A DNA stretch of 64,000 nt from Haladaptatus cibarius D43 (GTDB taxonomy: Archaea > Halobacteriota > Halobacteria > Halobacteriales > Haladaptataceae): positions 364,082 to 428,081 of the forward strand of contig NZ_JDTH01000002.1 of assembly GCF_000710615.1 (NCBI RefSeq), given 5' to 3'. The notes under the pieces were generated by a model that was not told the origin of the DNA, ran no database searches, and worked only from the letters and a program-made list of their open reading frames with translations. Shown piece by piece: positions 14,226 through 23,020 of this stretch (its first letter is position 1; the number at the start of each line of letters is the position of its first letter). The translations under genes and the position numbers were made by a program.

Positions 14226-17200
14226 ATGGCTAGTGACGAGTCCGAAGCACTCGGGAATGGGGTACCCGATGCTGGCCCTGACGGAATCCGTCTTACTGAC
14301 GGTTCACCACCCCGCGCCGCCCTTGGTACGTACACGTGGGAGGATTTCAAAGAGGAGTTTTTCTACGAAGACGGCCGCCCTCCGACGAACTGGCGCGGAA
14401 AGGCGCGTCCGTTCCCCGCCGAGGAGTTTCTGGGCTTTGACCCCAAAGAAACCGAATCGCGCATCGAGAAGGGCGCGAAGCGAGCGAACGCGCTCGCTTC
14501 GCATTTCGAAGCGTACCTCGACCCCGAGGAAACAGAGGTGTCGCTCGGAAACTACCTCTGGGAGCATTTCCGCTACGAACACTACTACGACCCAGACCGC
14601 GAGAAACCGCACGAAAAACCGCGGGACGAAGATGGCAACGTAATCGAGTTCGACAAATCGGAATGGCTCGGCTTCGAGGAAGCCGAACTACCAGAACGAC
14701 TCTTTCGGGGCGCGTTCGCCGGAAACCGCGGAAGTGAGTGCTTCGAAGCGTTTCTCGACCCGGAAACGACGCCCGTTACGGTCGGCGAATATCTCTGGGA
14801 GCATTTTCGCTACGAATACTACTACGAACCCGACCGGGAGAAACCGCACGAAAAACCGTGCGACGAAGACGGTAACGTAATCGAGTTCGACAAATCGGAA
14901 TGGCTCGGCTTCGAGGAGGACGACCTCACGGATTTGCTCACCGAGGGCGCGGCCAAGGCGAACGAACTCCTCGACGTCGAGGACGAACGAACGCTGGACG
15001 TTCCCGAGGCGTTGGACGAGGATGCCTTCTTCTCGACCCGTGAGGGCTACACCACGGTGGTCAACCGGTACGATTTGGAGAAAGCGGTTCCGCTCCCCAA
15101 AAAGTCCCATTTCCGCGAGGTAGACCGCTACTGGGTGAACAAACCCAACTCCTTCGTCATCATCTTCCACTCCGAGAAGGAAAACGAGACGAAATACTAC
15201 CTCATCGAACCCTACCGAACCCGAATCGAAGACGACCTGCGGGAGTTCCTCACCGGCAAACTCCGCAGTTCCATCAAATACGCGAGCGACGACGTCGTCG
15301 TGGAGGCAGAAGAGAAAGACCGAGAGGCGGTTATCGAGCGCGAAACTCTCCGCCTGCTCTCGCGCTACGACCTGTACCAACTCGACGACGACGAAATCGC
15401 CGAACTGCTGACCGAACTGCTCACCCAGTACGACAGCGCCCGCGACACGTGGAATCGGTACAGTGCTGAAACGCGGGCACAGACCGGCGAGGCGATTCGC
15501 AGTCTCCGCGAGGAGGCGGAACCATATCTCGAACGATTCCGGAAACCGGAGGAAGAGGAAAAACAGGGAGAACAGGGAGAGCATACGGAACGAAAAGAGA
15601 AGACAGAACAGACGAAGGAAGCGACGGATTCCGACGAAAACGAAGCGTCCGAAACGGAAATCGAATCCGGTGAATCGGATTCGATTTCCGCGGAGTCTGA
15701 CGAACACAGCGTCGAGGAGAGTGAAGGGAAAGTATCGCAGACGGACGCGGAAACGACGCTCCCCGCGACCACCGAAACCGAACTTCCGGCGAAAACCGAC
15801 GAGGAATCGCTCGAAAACGCCGACTCCGCGGGGCGTCTCGGCGGACTCAAAGGCCGCTGGAACGACCTGCTCGCGGAACACGTCGGCGACGAAAACCTGC
15901 GCCGAGGAGTCAGAACTCGAATCGAGGAACTCATCGAGGAACACGAGGTGGACGACGAGGAGGGCGAACTCGGCGGCATCATGGCCCGGCCGGAACCGGC
16001 GCTGTTGGCCGAGGATGCCGATACGCTCACGGAATACCAAGTCGAAAAACTGCTCTACCTGCTGAAGCGGGATTTCATCGGCTACGAGCGAATCGACGGC
16101 GTCAAACACGACATCAACGTGGAAGACATCTCCTGTGACGGCTACAACTCCCCGGTGTTCGTCTACCACTCCGACTACGAACAGATAATCACCAACGTCC
16201 ATCACGGCGAGAGCGAGTTGGACGACTTCGTCGTCAAACTCGCACAGCGGTCGGGGAAGGGCATCAGCAAGCGTCAACCGCAGGTGGACGCCACGCTTCC
16301 GGATGGCTCTCGTGCGCAGTTGACCCTCGGGCGGGAAGTCTCCGACCACGGGACGAACTACACGATTCGCCAGTTCAAGGACGTGCCGTTCACGCCGCTC
16401 GACCTCATCAACTGGAACACGTTTTCGCTGGACGAGATGGCCTTCCTCTGGTTGGCCATCGAAAACCACCGGTCGCTCATCTTCGCCGGGGGTACCGCAT
16501 CCGGAAAGACGACCAGTCTGAACGCGGTGTCGCTGTTCATTCCGAGCAGCACGAAAATCGTCTCCATCGAGGACACCCGTGAAGTCGAACTGCCACAGCG
16601 AAACTGGATTGCAAGCGTCACCCGCCCCTCCTTCTCCGACGACGACAGGGGCGACGTGGACGAGTTCGACCTGCTGGAGGCCGCACTCCGCCAGCGACCC
16701 GACTACATCGTGATGGGCGAGATTCGGGGCGAGGAAGGGCGAACCCTCTTTCAGGTTATGTCCACGGGGCACACAACCTACACGACGTTCCACGCCGACA
16801 CCGTGGGTGAGGTGTTGAAGCGGTTCACCACGGAGCCAATCAACGTCTCGAAGACGCTGTTTACGGCGCTCGATTTGGTTTCGGTGCAGACTCAAACCCG
16901 GGTCAATGGAAGCAAAGTCAGGCGGACGAAATCGCTCACCGAAATCAACCACTACGACACCGAAAACGACGAAATCAACGTCAAGGACGTGTTCCAGTGG
17001 CGCGCCGAGACGGACGAACACGAACGCCTCACAGGTTCGAACACCTTGGAGGAAATAAAATTCGACCGCGGGTGGACGCAGGAGCGACTCGAATCCGAAC
17101 TGCACATGCGCCGAACCATCCTCGCCTACCTCCTCGACAACGGCCTGAACGGCTACACGCAAGTTGCAGCGACGATTCAGGCGTTTATCAACGACCCGGA

Positions 17201-17690
17201 CACCATCCTCGCGCTGGTGGCGAACGACGAACTGGAAGGCAGTCTCACCGACCTCCGCGAGATGGAGAGCGTTCTCATCGACATCGAGCCGAAAAAAGAG
17301 GAGATGGTGCCGCGACCCGACCCAACCGAGGAAGTCGCGCAACTGTCGAAAGACATCCTCGCGGAGGCGGAAGACGAACTGTTCGACCAGTATCGAGAGA
17401 TGCAGGTCGGAGACGACAGCCTTGCCGTCGCATTGGCCGACGCTGCGAAATCCGCGGACGAACCGATTCAGAACGAATCGGTTCGCGCTGATTCAAATAG
17501 TCTGTCCGGAGACGACGACCGCCTGCGCAGCGACGGTCGCCGCGACGACGACCTCCGCGACCACCGCGATGATAACTCCCACGACGACCATCCCTCGTCA
17601 GTGCTGAACGACAATCCGTTCGGTGAGTTCGAGGAAGCAACTGTCGCGGACGACGAAGAACCCGAGTCTACCGGGGAGGGCGAGGAATGA
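14226..17690 (+). CDS. pilB: PilB-type secretion / pilus-assembly ATPase with repeated N-terminal domain
   Basis: A 1154-residue type II/IV secretion-type ATPase that powers pilin extrusion at the inner face of the membrane. The C-terminal half has the GspE/FlaI core: Walker A GGTASGKTTS near residue 757, the Asp box with SIEDTREVELPQ, Walker B YIVMGEIRGEE near 828, and the His box STGHTTYTTFHAD. It is longer than most family members because of an N-terminal extension of about 260 residues made of degenerate YxWExF units. Two of these are nearly identical at DNA level, 237 bp (79 codons) apart (14557-14690 and 14794-14927). A Glu/Ser-rich linker spans about 440-530 and a charged Asp/Arg/His-rich stretch lies near the end. 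The stop overlaps the start of the PilC-like gene (ATGA). Confidence 0.9.
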   Translation: MASDESEALGNGVPDAGPDGIRLTDGSPPRAALGTYTWEDFKEEFFYEDGRPPTNWRGKARPFPAEEFLGFDPKETESRIEKGAKRANALASHFEAYLDPEETEVSLGNYLWEHFRYEHYYDPDREKPHEKPRDEDGNVIEFDKSEWLGFEEAELPERLFRGAFAGNRGSECFEAFLDPETTPVTVGEYLWEHFRYEYYYEPDREKPHEKPCDEDGNVIEFDKSEWLGFEEDDLTDLLTEGAAKANELLDVEDERTLDVPEALDEDAFFSTREGYTTVVNRYDLEKAVPLPKKSHFREVDRYWVNKPNSFVIIFHSEKENETKYYLIEPYRTRIEDDLREFLTGKLRSSIKYASDDVVVEAEEKDREAVIERETLRLLSRYDLYQLDDDEIAELLTELLTQYDSARDTWNRYSAETRAQTGEAIRSLREEAEPYLERFRKPEEEEKQGEQGEHTERKEKTEQTKEATDSDENEASETEIESGESDSISAESDEHSVEESEGKVSQTDAETTLPATTETELPAKTDEESLENADSAGRLGGLKGRWNDLLAEHVGDENLRRGVRTRIEELIEEHEVDDEEGELGGIMARPEPALLAEDADTLTEYQVEKLLYLLKRDFIGYERIDGVKHDINVEDISCDGYNSPVFVYHSDYEQIITNVHHGESELDDFVVKLAQRSGKGISKRQPQVDATLPDGSRAQLTLGREVSDHGTNYTIRQFKDVPFTPLDLINWNTFSLDEMAFLWLAIENHRSLIFAGGTASGKTTSLNAVSLFIPSSTKIVSIEDTREVELPQRNWIASVTRPSFSDDDRGDVDEFDLLEAALRQRPDYIVMGEIRGEEGRTLFQVMSTGHTTYTTFHADTVGEVLKRFTTEPINVSKTLFTALDLVSVQTQTRVNGSKVRRTKSLTEINHYDTENDEINVKDVFQWRAETDEHERLTGSNTLEEIKFDRGWTQERLESELHMRRTILAYLLDNGLNGYTQVAATIQAFINDPDTILALVANDELEGSLTDLREMESVLIDIEPKKEEMVPRPDPTEEVAQLSKDILAEAEDELFDQYREMQVGDDSLAVALADAAKSADEPIQNESVRADSNSLSGDDDRLRSDGRRDDDLRDHRDDNSHDDHPSSVLNDNPFGEFEEATVADDEEPESTGEGEE

Positions 17691-19717
17691 GTCACGGCTC
17701 TGCCACGTCTCGAAATGGAACGAGTGCCGACAGGCTTGCGGACACGTTCTATCCGGTGTACGACCGACTGTTCTCGGAGAACAACGATTTCGTCGGCAGT
17801 TTGGACGACAAGCTCGCGGAGGCTCGAATGTCGGAAACCGCGGAGCTGTATCTCTCCCGCGGTCTTGCAGTTGGCACTCTCGCGGGACTCGTGCTGTGGC
17901 TCGTCGGTCTTCTACTCGGCTATCTGCTGGTTTCGCTCGGACTCATCGGTGGTGGCGGCGTCTGGCTCGGCGTGCCCGTCACGGGTGCGACTGCGGACGT
18001 GCTGAATGCGCTGAAAATTCCCGCACTGATTCTCGGAACCGGCGTCGTTCTCGGAACGCTCGGATTCGCTGGCGGATTTGGAACCATCATCGCAATTCCA
18101 TACAGCAGAGCAAGCGCGCGAAAGCGTGAAATCAACATGCTCCTGCCGGATGCGATTTCGTTCATGTACGCCCTCTCGATTGGCGGACTGAACCAACTGG
18201 AGATTCTGGAGGCGATGGCGAAAGCCGACGACACCTACGGCGAAGTCTCCCGCGAGTTTCAGAGCATCGTGCAGGAGACGGATTATTTCGATACCGACTA
18301 CCGAACCGCCATCCGGAAACGGTCGCTCGAAACGCCCAGCGACGAGTTGGGCCAGTTCTTCACGGACATGCTCTCCATCGTCAACAGCGGCGGGGATATG
18401 ACCGGGTTTCTGGACGACAAGAAGGACAAACACATGCGAACCGCGAAGCAGGAACAGGAGTTGACCCTCGAAACGCTCGAACTGTTCGGCGAGATGTACA
18501 TGACCCTCTCGCTCTTTCCACTCCTGCTCATCATTATCCTCGTCATCATGGGCATCATGGGAGAGGCGAAAGAAGCCCTGCTCTACGCCACTGTGTACGG
18601 GTTGATTCCGCTCATCGGTGTCGGCTTTCTCGTTCTCGTTTCGACCGTGAAACAGGACGAACCCGGCAGTGGCTACCTCGACCCAGGCGACGACGACAGA
18701 TTGGAAACCGTCTCCGGGGCAGGTCTGCTCCATCTCGGTCTGGTCGAGGAGTTCACCGGTAATTTCTCCGTCTTCGACCGAATCAAAAGTCGGGAGGGAA
18801 CCCACACGACCGTCGAACTACTGAAGCGCCCGCATTATTTCTTCCGCGACAATCCGCTCTTCGTCCTCGGAATCACGCTTCCGGCCTCGTTGGTGCTCGT
18901 CGCCAGCGCGGTGTGGACGGGCGCGGTTCCGGCCTCTCCGGACGGATTCATTGCGAATCCCGTCTGGACGACGTTCGTCTTGGTCTACGTTCCGCTGTAC
19001 GTGAACGGGGTGCCGCTGGCGGTGTTCCGCGAGTGGAACATCCATTCGCGGCGGTCGATACTGCGGAAGCTTTCGGACGACCTGCGAAAACTGTCGAGCG
19101 CGAACGACACGGGACTCACTTTACTCGAATCCGTCAAAACCGTGGCCAACACCTCGACTGGCAAACTCGCGGACGAGTTCGACCAAATCCACGCGAAAGT
19201 GAACTACGGGATGAGCATGAAGACGGCGTTCATCGAGTTCAACAATCGCTATCACCTGCCCCGTCTCGCACGAACGGTCAAACTCATCAGCAAGGCACAG
19301 GAGGCGTCGAGCCAGATTACTGCGGTGCTGACCACTGCGGCCCAAACCAGCGAGAATCAGGACGACATCGCCAGAGAGCGACGTTCCCGCGCCCGAATGC
19401 AGGTCGTCATCATCATCATGACTTACCTCACGCTGCTCGCGGTGATGGCCATCCTGAAGACGCAGTTTTTGGACGTGATGGCAGGACTGTCGGAGCAAGC
19501 GAGCGGCGGTTCGGACGCTCCCTCGTCCGGGATGAATCTCGGAGAGGGCGTCGATACCGACGCCCTCTCGATGCTGTTTTTCCACGCCGTGACCATCCAA
19601 GCAATCCTCTCGGGGTTCATCAGCGGCTACATCCGGGACGCAGACCTCCTTTCCGGAGTCAAGTTCTCGGTAACGCTCGCAACCATCGCGCTGGCCGTCT
19701 GGATGTTGGTGGGCTAA
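17687..19717 (+). CDS. pilC: PilC/FlaJ-type membrane protein of the pilus machine
   Basis: A 676-residue polytopic membrane protein with two T2SSF-type cytoplasmic domains, the usual double-length archaeal form. Hydrophobic segments include residues about 60-100, 110-140, 280-330, 385-405, 420-445 and several after 570. The cytoplasmic domains hold LPDAISFMYALSIGGLNQLEILE and the matching LRKLSSANDTGLTLLESVKT. It forms the membrane platform on which PilB acts. It overlaps pilB by four bases and is followed one base later by the first of the small pilin-like genes. Confidence 0.88.
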   Translation: MSHGSATSRNGTSADRLADTFYPVYDRLFSENNDFVGSLDDKLAEARMSETAELYLSRGLAVGTLAGLVLWLVGLLLGYLLVSLGLIGGGGVWLGVPVTGATADVLNALKIPALILGTGVVLGTLGFAGGFGTIIAIPYSRASARKREINMLLPDAISFMYALSIGGLNQLEILEAMAKADDTYGEVSREFQSIVQETDYFDTDYRTAIRKRSLETPSDELGQFFTDMLSIVNSGGDMTGFLDDKKDKHMRTAKQEQELTLETLELFGEMYMTLSLFPLLLIIILVIMGIMGEAKEALLYATVYGLIPLIGVGFLVLVSTVKQDEPGSGYLDPGDDDRLETVSGAGLLHLGLVEEFTGNFSVFDRIKSREGTHTTVELLKRPHYFFRDNPLFVLGITLPASLVLVASAVWTGAVPASPDGFIANPVWTTFVLVYVPLYVNGVPLAVFREWNIHSRRSILRKLSDDLRKLSSANDTGLTLLESVKTVANTSTGKLADEFDQIHAKVNYGMSMKTAFIEFNNRYHLPRLARTVKLISKAQEASSQITAVLTTAAQTSENQDDIARERRSRARMQVVIIIMTYLTLLAVMAILKTQFLDVMAGLSEQASGGSDAPSSGMNLGEGVDTDALSMLFFHAVTIQAILSGFISGYIRDADLLSGVKFSVTLATIALAVWMLVG

Positions 19718-19718
19718 G

Positions 19719-20177
19719 ATGGACGACAGAGGCCAAACTCTGAACGATTACGTCGTCGGCATCAGCATCTTCCTGTTGACCGTGACGTTCGTCGTCGCGT
19801 TTCTGCCGACCGTTTTCGCGCCGTTCACCGCGCCCATCGACGACGCGACGACGGCCCGCGCCGACCGCGGTGCCGGACACCTCGTGGAAACGCTTTCGTC
19901 GCCGGAGACGCCGAACGTGCTGAACGAATCTCGAACGGCGGCGTTTTTCCAGAACAATCCGGAAAGCGACGACCTCCGTGTCAATCTCGGCTTCCCCGCC
20001 ACCGCACGAGCCAACGTTAGCATCGTAGACCCGGACACGAACCGCGTCGTTGCGGTCGGGTCGCCCGCGGTCGTCACGACCGCGGGCGACCCGCTCGACG
20101 GGCAACCGACTGCGGCATCGAGCCGAACCGTGGTCATCGGCGACGACGCCTACAGACTGACGGTGAGAGTATGGTAG
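19719..20177 (+). CDS. Pilin-like membrane-anchored protein of the pilus operon (1)
   Basis: A 152-residue protein. It starts MDDRGQTLNDYVVGISIFLL: a charged head, a Gly-Gln processing-like site, then one hydrophobic helix (to about residue 33) and a soluble strand-rich domain. This is the outline of a type IV pilin or minor pseudopilin, and its place directly after pilC supports that. The exact family is not recognised. It begins one base after the pilC stop and ends overlapping an alternative start of the next gene. Confidence 0.72.
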   Translation: MDDRGQTLNDYVVGISIFLLTVTFVVAFLPTVFAPFTAPIDDATTARADRGAGHLVETLSSPETPNVLNESRTAAFFQNNPESDDLRVNLGFPATARANVSIVDPDTNRVVAVGSPAVVTTAGDPLDGQPTAASSRTVVIGDDAYRLTVRVW

Positions 20178-20206
20178 GCGAAAAAACGAATCGAACTGGA
20201 CGGCAG

Positions 20207-20845
20207 ATGGACAACAGAGCACAGGCGTACACCCTCGAAGGATTCGTCGGCGCGCTCATCGTGTTGACTGCACTGCTGTTCGCGTTGCAGTCGGTCGTCC
20301 TGACGCCCACGACGGCGGGGACGGTTGACCAAGACGTGAAATCCCAACTGTGGATTCAGACGAACGACGCCCTGCGAATCGGTGCGGCGGACGGGGCGGT
20401 CGAAAACCTCACCCGCTACTGGAACACGAGCAATGGAAACGAAACCGGCGGCTTCGCCTACGCGAACACAACCGAAGTCGGTTACGGCAACGCACCGCCC
20501 TGTGCGCCAGCGAAATCGCCGGACACGACCTGCGATTCGCTCGGGGAAACGCTCGAATCAACGCTGACTCGACAGGGATACGTCTACAACCTCTACGTCA
20601 CCTACCGACTGCCGAGCGACCCGACCGAAACCGCCACCGAGCGCGTCGTCTACCGCGGCGTTCCCTCCTCGAACGCAGTCGTGGCGACCCACACCGTCGT
20701 CCTGTACGACGACATGACGCTCACCGCGCCCGAGAACGCGGACAATCGAACGCTCGCCGAACTCGGGCCGGAGGAGTTCTACGCGAACGACGCGAGCGAT
20801 GGCGTCGTCTACAACGTCGTGGAGGTGCGCATCGTCGCATGGTGA
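20207..20845 (+). CDS. Pilin-like membrane-anchored protein of the pilus operon (2)
   Basis: A 212-residue protein starting MDNRAQAYTLEGFVGALIVL, a pilin-type N-terminus with a single hydrophobic helix followed by an extracellular domain with a Cys pair (PPCAPAKSPDTTCDS) that may form a disulfide. I prefer the ATG at 20207 because it puts the charged head directly before the helix. An in-frame ATG at 20171, which overlaps the previous stop, would add 12 residues. It overlaps the next gene by 7 bases. Confidence 0.72.
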   Translation: MDNRAQAYTLEGFVGALIVLTALLFALQSVVLTPTTAGTVDQDVKSQLWIQTNDALRIGAADGAVENLTRYWNTSNGNETGGFAYANTTEVGYGNAPPCAPAKSPDTTCDSLGETLESTLTRQGYVYNLYVTYRLPSDPTETATERVVYRGVPSSNAVVATHTVVLYDDMTLTAPENADNRTLAELGPEEFYANDASDGVVYNVVEVRIVAW

Positions 20846-21780
20846 GCGGAAAAACGGAGTTCTTCGGACGATTCGCGCGCGACGACAGGGGGCAACTCCT
20901 GCTCGTCGGAGCGGTCGTCATCGCCATTTCGCTGGTCGCCGTCGTCGTGGTTCTCAACACCGTCCTCTACACCGAGAACGTCACCAACAGCGAACCGATT
21001 GCGACGACGGGCGACGCGCGAGATATCGCCCTCGTCGTGGGCGGTGACATCGAACCAGTGGTTCATCGCACGAACTACGCCGAGCGCCACGACTCCGTTG
21101 CAGAAAGCCGAACTGCCGTCGCAGAGAGCATCGCGGAGTACGAAACGCTTCTCGGCGTAACGGTAACGAGGCGAACCCCGGCCTCGCTCCACGTCGAAGT
21201 CAGCAACCGGACGGTCGGAACCGGCGTCGAACACGATTCCGGCACGTTCGTAGATGCAGAAAACGAGAGCAACTGGACGCTCGCCCGGAGCGCCGACGCG
21301 CGACGATACCTGCTTTCGGTGAATCGGTCGTCGCTGGCGACGACCGATTCGGACGCCTTTAGAATCGATATCGAGGACGGAACCGAAAACTGGAACCTCT
21401 CCGTGCTCCGGCAGGACGACGATGTCGTCCTGCGAACGGACGGTTCTACTGTCGCTGCTTCCTCGACGTGCACCGTGACGAGCGAGCGGGTTCGTATCGA
21501 CATCAAAAACGGCAGTGCGGCGGGATGTTCGTTCCCGTTCACAGACGGTGTTGGCGACGACTACGACATTACCTACGAGAACGGGGCTAACGCCAGCGGA
21601 ACCTACTCGATGCTGTTCAACGGAACCGACGCCGAGATTCCGCCTTCTTCCGTCAACTCCGGGTCGTCGGAGTCGCCGTATCTGACACACGCCGTCTACG
21701 AACTCGATGCCAGACTGACCTACACGACCCCAGAACTGACCTACCGAACGACGTTCAACGCCACGCTGTACCAGCCATGA
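20839..21780 (+). CDS. Pilin-like membrane-anchored protein of the pilus operon (3)
   Basis: A 313-residue protein. The head MVSGKTEFFGRFARDDRGQL is followed by the hydrophobic helix LLVGAVVIAISLVAVVVVLN and then a long extracellular domain rich in Asn-x-Ser/Thr sequons (for example NVTNS, NESNWT, NGSAAG, NASGT), so it may be N-glycosylated. The start at 20839 overlaps the previous stop by 7 bases; longer upstream frames are out of keeping with the operon spacing. The stop overlaps the next start in ATGA. Confidence 0.72.
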   Translation: MVSGKTEFFGRFARDDRGQLLLVGAVVIAISLVAVVVVLNTVLYTENVTNSEPIATTGDARDIALVVGGDIEPVVHRTNYAERHDSVAESRTAVAESIAEYETLLGVTVTRRTPASLHVEVSNRTVGTGVEHDSGTFVDAENESNWTLARSADARRYLLSVNRSSLATTDSDAFRIDIEDGTENWNLSVLRQDDDVVLRTDGSTVAASSTCTVTSERVRIDIKNGSAAGCSFPFTDGVGDDYDITYENGANASGTYSMLFNGTDAEIPPSSVNSGSSESPYLTHAVYELDARLTYTTPELTYRTTFNATLYQP

Positions 21781-22256
21781 GACGTTTTATCACTCACCTC
21801 ACGAGAGACGAGCGCGCGGTTTCGACCACGGTCACCTACGTTCTGACGATAGCCATCACCACGATTCTGCTGAGCGGCCTCATCACCGCCGCTGGTGGAC
21901 TCGTCGGCAGTCAGCAGGAGCAGGCGACTCGAAACGAACTCGGCGTCGTCGGCGAACGAATCGCCGGGGAACTCACGAGCGTTGACCATCTCGTGCAGGC
22001 CGGAACGGAACCGGACGTTCGCCTGCGGACGAGTCATCCTCGCAGAATCGTCGGCGCGCCGTACGCCGTCGAACTGAAAACCGGCGGGGCAGACCCGTGC
22101 TCTCATCCGCAGTGTCTCGTACTGAGCACGGCCGACGTGACCGTCACGGTTCCGTTCGACAACGCGACGGCCGTCAGCCCCGGCCGGGTCGTCGGCGGTG
22201 ATGTCGTCATCGAGTACGACCGAAGCAACGAAACGCTCGTTCTGGGGGAGCCATGA
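21777..22256 (+). CDS. Pilin-like protein of the pilus operon (4)
   Basis: A 159-residue protein starting MRRFITHLTRDERAVSTTVT. The RAVS motif before a hydrophobic helix (YVLTIAITTILLSGLITAAGG) is the classic haloarchaeal type III signal peptide cut by PibD before the pilin helix. The small soluble domain has a Cys pair in DPCSHPQCLVL. Among the small genes here it looks most like a structural pilin. It is coupled by ATGA overlaps on both sides. Confidence 0.75.
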   Translation: MRRFITHLTRDERAVSTTVTYVLTIAITTILLSGLITAAGGLVGSQQEQATRNELGVVGERIAGELTSVDHLVQAGTEPDVRLRTSHPRRIVGAPYAVELKTGGADPCSHPQCLVLSTADVTVTVPFDNATAVSPGRVVGGDVVIEYDRSNETLVLGEP

Positions 22257-23020
22257 CGAGGAAACTGTTCGACGACCGCGCCGCGACCGAACTGCTCGGC
22301 TTCGTCTTCATCTTCTCGATGATAGTGGCGTCCGTCGGCCTGCTGTACGTCAGCGGCGTCGGGTCGCTGGAAGACGCCCGTGATATGGAACAGTCGAAGA
22401 ACGCGGAGCGAGCGTTCACCGCGCTCGCAACGACGTTCGACGACCTCCAGCGAAATCGCGCACCGGCGCGCGCCGGAGAAGTCAGACTCGTCGGCGGGAC
22501 GATTGCGGTGAACGAAACGACACGACTCAGAGTCGGCGTCGAGCAGACGAGTCCAACGGCGGTCGAAATCAACCGAACGCTCGGACAAGGCGCGCTCGTT
22601 TACACCGTCAACGACCGAGTGGTTCGGTACGAATCCGGGGCCGTGTTCAGCGGCGGCGAGGCCGGAAGCTGGTTAGTTCGTCGTCCGGCCTTCGACTGCA
22701 CGCCCGACAGGGCCATCGTCTCGGCAGTGACGATAAACGAAACCGGGGACATTTCCTCCGTGAGCAAACAGGGGTCGGTGCTCGTCGTCGGGCGAACCAT
22801 GGACACTGAACTGCTGTTTCCGCTGGGGGGTAGTGTGGCACGACAGGACGACACTGCCGCGACGACGGTTCGGATACGAGCCGAATCGTCGCCGAACAGC
22901 GAGGCGTGGAATCGCTACTTCGAATCGAACGGCTGGCAAAAAGACGGCTCGTGGTACGAATGCCCGACGCGTCGGGCATTCGTCCGTGAGACTGTGGTCG
23001 GGTTCGACGTGCGAAACTAG
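22253..23020 (+). CDS. Pilin-like membrane-anchored protein of the pilus operon (5)
   Basis: A 255-residue protein, the last rightward gene of the operon. The head MTRKLFDDRAATELLGFVFI is followed by a hydrophobic helix (IFSMIVASVGLLYVSGVG) and a strand-rich extracellular domain with two cysteines (one in FDCTPDR, one in WYECPTR). It fits a minor pilin or tip adhesin. It ends in a 4-base overlap with the stop of the convergent gene on the other strand. Confidence 0.7.
   Translation: MTRKLFDDRAATELLGFVFIFSMIVASVGLLYVSGVGSLEDARDMEQSKNAERAFTALATTFDDLQRNRAPARAGEVRLVGGTIAVNETTRLRVGVEQTSPTAVEINRTLGQGALVYTVNDRVVRYESGAVFSGGEAGSWLVRRPAFDCTPDRAIVSAVTINETGDISSVSKQGSVLVVGRTMDTELLFPLGGSVARQDDTAATTVRIRAESSPNSEAWNRYFESNGWQKDGSWYECPTRRAFVRETVVGFDVRN

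Noticed and set aside
14688-17342. Long open frame antisense to pilB
   Set aside because: It mirrors the codon structure of the highly GC-rich pilB gene, a common artefact in haloarchaea; its predicted protein is a Val/Phe/Arg-rich shadow with no motif.
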